Shown here: in pieces, positions 61,124-64,000 of the stretch
Layout of the letters: each line of letters starts with the position of its first letter
Numbering within the stretch: the stretch's first letter is position 1
NCBI RefSeq assembly: GCF_000007485.1
Contig: NC_004572.3
Location: 744,001-808,000 of the forward strand
From: Tropheryma whipplei str. Twist
GTDB taxonomy: Bacteria > Actinomycetota > Actinomycetes > Actinomycetales > Microbacteriaceae
Length of the DNA: 64,000 nt
Direction of reading: 5' to 3'
Program-made: the position numbers and the translations under genes
Notes under the pieces: model-generated
Databases searched by the model: none
What the model saw: the letters and a program-made list of their open reading frames with translations, nothing else
Told to the model about the DNA's origin: nothing

Positions 61124-61735
61124 TCATGTGTGATAACTATTGACAATGTGCACCCCGAGATCTTGTAACTGCACTATACATGCCTCGCTTCGTTCTTTGT
61201 TTATTTCAACACATAAATCAAGCAGAACACGGGTTATAAATCCGTTTTTTATGGAGTCAACTGCAGTTTTATATACACAGTAATCCGTTGCGATGCCCGC
61301 TATATCAATTTGCTGAATACCCGCCAGAATCTCTTCTAATGGCACTCCCTTTTTGTCAAAACCCTCAAAAGCAGAGTATGCAGCACTACCAAAGCCCTTG
61401 TAAATATGCTTATCAAACAAGTCGACAGGCAGGTCATCATGATAGGCAGATCCCGGAGTATTGGCAACGCAGTGAATCGGCCAGCTATTAGAGAAATCAG
61501 GGTTTTCTGAAAAATGCCCGTTATTACTCGAGTTTGGTGCATGCCAGTCCCTTGAGGCAATTTTTAAAGCATAGTCTAATTGCCTCTCAGATAAAAAGCA
61601 CGATATCCGCTTGGCAAGTGCATTACCTCCAAGGACCGCTAATGCTCCATCCTCACAGAAATCCTTTTGTATATCAACAACCAGAAGGGCTGAGGTTGGC
61701 CGGTTATTAACTGCCGTGGCATGTCGGGAGGGCAT
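61124..61735 (-). CDS. pncA: Nicotinamidase/pyrazinamidase
   Basis: Isochorismatase fold, about 203 residues from ATG 61735; the frame extends to TTG 61753. Catalytic triad: Asp in VVDIQKDF, Lys in IYKGFGSA, Cys in IATDYCVYKTA; metal ligands Asp and His in ASRDWHA and His in NNGHF. Hydrolyses nicotinamide to nicotinate for NAD salvage and would activate pyrazinamide. Convergent with ribH. Confidence 0.9.
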   Translation of the reverse strand: MPSRHATAVNNRPTSALLVVDIQKDFCEDGALAVLGGNALAKRISCFLSERQLDYALKIASRDWHAPNSSNNGHFSENPDFSNSWPIHCVANTPGSAYHDDLPVDLFDKHIYKGFGSAAYSAFEGFDKKGVPLEEILAGIQQIDIAGIATDYCVYKTAVDSIKNGFITRVLLDLCVEINKERSEACIVQLQDLGVHIVNSYHT

Positions 61736-61857
61736 TATAAATTCATGATACAAAAGTGAGTCTCATTTTAATGCGGGAAGTAATTATTTTTCGACTATTT
61801 TATGCCTCACATACACTGTTAGACAGCTAGGGCGCAACCGGATCCGACATAATACCG

Positions 61858-61931
61858 AGCCGCCCAGGGGAGTCGAACCCCTGACCTATTCATTACGAGT
61901 GAATCGCTCTGCCTAACTGAGCTAGGGCGGC
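61858..61931 (-). tRNA. tRNA-Thr (CGU anticodon)
   Basis: 74 bases. Acceptor GCCGCCC/GGGCGGC, D-stem GCTC, anticodon stem ATTCA-CTCGTAA-TGAAT with anticodon CGT, T-arm CAGGGGTTCGACTCCCCTG, discriminator T. CCA not encoded. Confidence 0.95.
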
Positions 61932-62080
61932 GCAAACCCAGTGTATTACGAAGTTTACAGGATTTTTATACCTGCAAATGGGCACAAGGTGCCGCTTTAA
62001 AGTTAGGAATGCGCGCCGGGCACCAAGAAAGCCAAGGACCGGTTATGCGCACATACCTTGTATTAACAGCGACCAAAACC

Positions 62081-63619
62081 CTACCCTTGCTTATTAGGCT
62101 GGCAGTCTGTCTCTGTTGGTATTTTTCCGTCAAGGAAGTATGTGTCAACAGCAGAATCAATACATTTGTTTCCACGCCTGTATGATCCGTGGCCCTGACC
62201 GTGTCTTGTGAGCATATGTGCCTTTCCAAGGTATGAAACAAATCTCTTCGCCCACTGATAGGGTGTTGCATTATCGCCACTTGCAGCCAGCACAAGAATT
62301 GTGTTATCAGCAGCACGCGCATTCAATTCTAGAACCTTGCCTGTACGCTTAACTGGCCATTTTTGGCATGAATCAAAACTGGGATCATACAGATTGGAAA
62401 AAACAGGTGCTATTTTTTTTACTTCCCCAGAAGTCGGTATGTGTACTTTCATATCGCCCCTGTTATCAAGACAGGAAATTGCAAGCTGTGCCTCCATGCT
62501 ATTGTCATAGCTACCGTCCTTCTTGCGACCGTAGTACTGTTTCACAAATCCGAACAGGCGCTTTGGGTCATTACCTTTGAAAAACTCTCTCAAAGCCGTA
62601 CGCAAAATACCCCACGAACTCCTGGAATACAAGGGTACTAAAATCCCTTCAAGGAAGACATCACCGTCAAAAACTAGGCCATCACCAAGAGGAATAGGCT
62701 TTAGATTTAACCTATTGGTCGTCTCGATAAGTTTTCTTTCTGCCAATGCTCTCGTTTTAGTAAAAGGACAAACCGCTTTCCAAGTGAGGCAGTCATCAAT
62801 AAAGGCGTGCAAAGATTTTTCAAATCCCTCAAGTTGCTTTGCGGTGATAACATCTGAGGGAAGGTCATTTGGAAACGGCGAATCCAAAACCATCCGCCCA
62901 ACCTTTTTTGGAAATAGCGTGGCATATATCCCGCCCAGGTAAGTCCCATACGATACGCCAAGATAGTTGAATTTTGGACTGCCAAGAACAGATCTGATCA
63001 CATCAAAATCCTTGGCCGTCTGCACGGTATCAACAAAACCAAGCAGATCGCCGGTGCCCCTCTTGCACGCATCAATAAATGCCGCAAAGTCCACATCACG
63101 CTCGTGCGCTCGTGCCCGACTCTTATAGGGGAACTTAGAGGCTCCGAAAAGGAATTTGTCCTTATCTCGCCCGGTGTAACACAAAACCTTTGATGATTCA
63201 CCAACACCCCTAGGGTCGACTGCTACAAGCGAATACTTCCCTGCAACTTTCGGGCGGGCAGGAATATGACCGCCCGAGAATATATCTATAACACCTGCGC
63301 CAGGGCCGCCTGGGTTGTAAAAAATGTAACCAATCGTGGTATCTCTAATCGGCTGTCGGGCAACCGCAATCTCAATATTTTTACCGGCCGGATTATCCCA
63401 ATTAAGCGGTACTTTTATTCTGGTGCACTCAAGCCCGACATAACATGCGCTCCATACAGGAGTTTGGTCATAATAGGACCGAAGCGCTTCTGGGACGTCT
63501 TTTTCATGAAGCGGACCTGACAAAACAGAAGAGGTGTTTTTCGCAGGTGTCCAAAAACACCCGGAGAGCAATAGAGCAGAGACAACAAGCCCAGCGGCTG
63601 TTTTATAAAAGGTAGACAA
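62081..63619 (-). CDS. Secreted alpha/beta-hydrolase lipoprotein, tripeptidyl-aminopeptidase type
   Basis: 512 residues. Signal with lipobox LLLSGC, so it is a membrane lipoprotein. Alpha/beta hydrolase core: YNPGGPGAGVID (oxyanion loop), DPRGVGESS, nucleophile in GVSYGTYLGGIYA, Asp in LAASGDNATPY and His in GQGHGSYRRG, with the TAP-like C-terminal domain. Such enzymes trim tripeptides or small peptides outside the cell, useful for an organism that takes amino acids from the host. A T8 tract near 62410 lies in the coding frame. Confidence 0.87.
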   Translation of the reverse strand: MSTFYKTAAGLVVSALLLSGCFWTPAKNTSSVLSGPLHEKDVPEALRSYYDQTPVWSACYVGLECTRIKVPLNWDNPAGKNIEIAVARQPIRDTTIGYIFYNPGGPGAGVIDIFSGGHIPARPKVAGKYSLVAVDPRGVGESSKVLCYTGRDKDKFLFGASKFPYKSRARAHERDVDFAAFIDACKRGTGDLLGFVDTVQTAKDFDVIRSVLGSPKFNYLGVSYGTYLGGIYATLFPKKVGRMVLDSPFPNDLPSDVITAKQLEGFEKSLHAFIDDCLTWKAVCPFTKTRALAERKLIETTNRLNLKPIPLGDGLVFDGDVFLEGILVPLYSRSSWGILRTALREFFKGNDPKRLFGFVKQYYGRKKDGSYDNSMEAQLAISCLDNRGDMKVHIPTSGEVKKIAPVFSNLYDPSFDSCQKWPVKRTGKVLELNARAADNTILVLAASGDNATPYQWAKRFVSYLGKAHMLTRHGQGHGSYRRGNKCIDSAVDTYFLDGKIPTETDCQPNKQG

Positions 63620-63759
63620 TCCTAACTCCCTAAAATTCCCGCTTTGTACTGAGATATTGGCAACGAGTTCGCAACGGAATGAGGCACAAGCCTTGTAAAC
63701 TACAGCGGACTCGTATTTTCTTTAAAGTGCCCGAAACCGTCTTATAAGACCCTAGTAAA

Positions 63760-64000
63760 TCACATCTCTACCATTTGCACCAAAATTGATTCAAGTAGAA
63801 GTAAAAGCATAACATTGCTCTTTAGGGCATCACGAGCATATTCTAGAGCTTTTACGTTGCGTAGAATCTTCTCTGGTGGCATGCTTGACAGTTTGTCAAG
63901 TATGCGTGATCCCGGGTTATACAAACAGTTTGTTGCGCCAGATTTTATGGCAAGCACGTCTCTACACACCGAGAGGCAGGATAGAAAAATCCCGTCCAAT
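63760..64000 (-). CDS. holB: DNA polymerase III delta' subunit, C-terminal fragment
   Basis: The frame is open to the window edge; only the C-terminal 80 residues are here. FLSCLSVCRDVLAIKSGATNCLYNP and the ALKSNVMLLLLLESILVQM end match the C-terminal domain of actinobacterial HolB-type clamp-loader subunits (CRDVLxxQxG, NVxxLLALE). The N-terminal AAA part lies outside, so the call rests on the weakly conserved end. Confidence 0.65.
   Translation of the reverse strand, partial: LDGIFLSCLSVCRDVLAIKSGATNCLYNPGSRILDKLSSMPPEKILRNVKALEYARDALKSNVMLLLLLESILVQMVEM

Noticed and set aside
62409-62420. T8 tract in the peptidase lipoprotein gene as a phase-variation switch
   Set aside because: The frame is intact and a single T8 is not enough evidence of slippage.
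1-64000. CRISPR array, IS element or prophage
   Set aside because: No regularly spaced repeats with unique spacers, no transposase or integrase frames; the repeats found are tandem, intragenic or paralogous.

Overview
The window looks like chromosome of Tropheryma whipplei, the Whipple's disease actinobacterium. This rests on reading the sequence, not on a database search. It carries actinobacterial genes and neighbourhoods (pdtaS, mshD, mutT1-type Nudix/phosphatase fusion, DUF4307-greA) in a compact genome of moderate GC with many GTG/TTG starts and probable leaderless promoters. It also carries a Thr/Ser/Tyr-rich surface protein built from nucleotide-conserved cassettes, which matches the WiSP family of that species. 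I see no insertion sequence, prophage or CRISPR array.

Layout. 1-2.8 kb: the end of a ParA-type ATPase, a mosaic membrane protein (copy 1) and the PdtaS sensor kinase. 3.4-9.8 kb: a one-carbon block on the minus strand (gabT, folD, glyA, rsmD, gcvH, gcvT). 10-15.8 kb: ychF, rmuC, ispH, xseA and xseB. 15.8-21.6 kb: a six-gene sugar-acid cluster on the minus strand, made of a phosphotriesterase-like lactonase, UlaD-, UlaE- and UlaF/AraD-like enzymes, a PfkB kinase and an ACS-type MFS importer. 22-24.8 kb: pth, mosaic membrane protein copy 2, a secreted protein and rplY. 24.9-30.5 kb: gpmA, ygfZ, a VKOR-type thiol oxidase, mshD, mutT1-like, tRNA-Lys and mscL. 30.5-33.5 kb: a manganese-type ABC importer. 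33.6-35.9 kb: a WiSP-like protein whose end touches a remnant of ccsB. 36-43.5 kb: a membrane protein, 5-FTHF cyclo-ligase, a very large helicase-like protein and an APC/KimA-like permease. 43.8-44.5 kb: a 54-residue glycine-zipper peptide gene and a small membrane protein. 44.7-49.2 kb: fusA-rpsG-rpsL, small membrane genes and greA. 49.3-55.4 kb: ilvA, nrdB, nrdA with paired NrdR boxes, and a divergent MFS gene. 55.6-61 kb: xthA-trpS-ribDEBAH. 61-64 kb: pncA, tRNA-Thr, a secreted peptidase lipoprotein and the end of holB.

How the genes work together. GlyA, GcvT, GcvH, FolD and the cyclo-ligase feed and interconvert folate one-carbon units; gcvP is not in the window. The rib genes make riboflavin from GTP and ribulose 5-phosphate. 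NrdA/NrdB make deoxynucleotides; NrdB has the residue signature of the tyrosyl-radical-free class Ic (Mn/Fe) type, which fits a Mn-type importer nearby. The sugar-acid cluster resembles the ula/yia-sgb ascorbate and ketogulonate routes, but with an MFS importer, a PfkB kinase and a phosphotriesterase-fold lactonase, and its UlaD homologue has changed catalytic residues. This is the best candidate here for an undescribed pathway.

The second theme is repeat-driven variation. The two mosaic membrane genes, in direct orientation about 22 kb apart, alternate near-identical DNA blocks with divergent blocks. A copied 3' end of rplY marks how one of them arose. The WiSP-like gene has its own internal cassettes. 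Several intergenic regions carry short tandem and dispersed repeats, some of which contain promoters.
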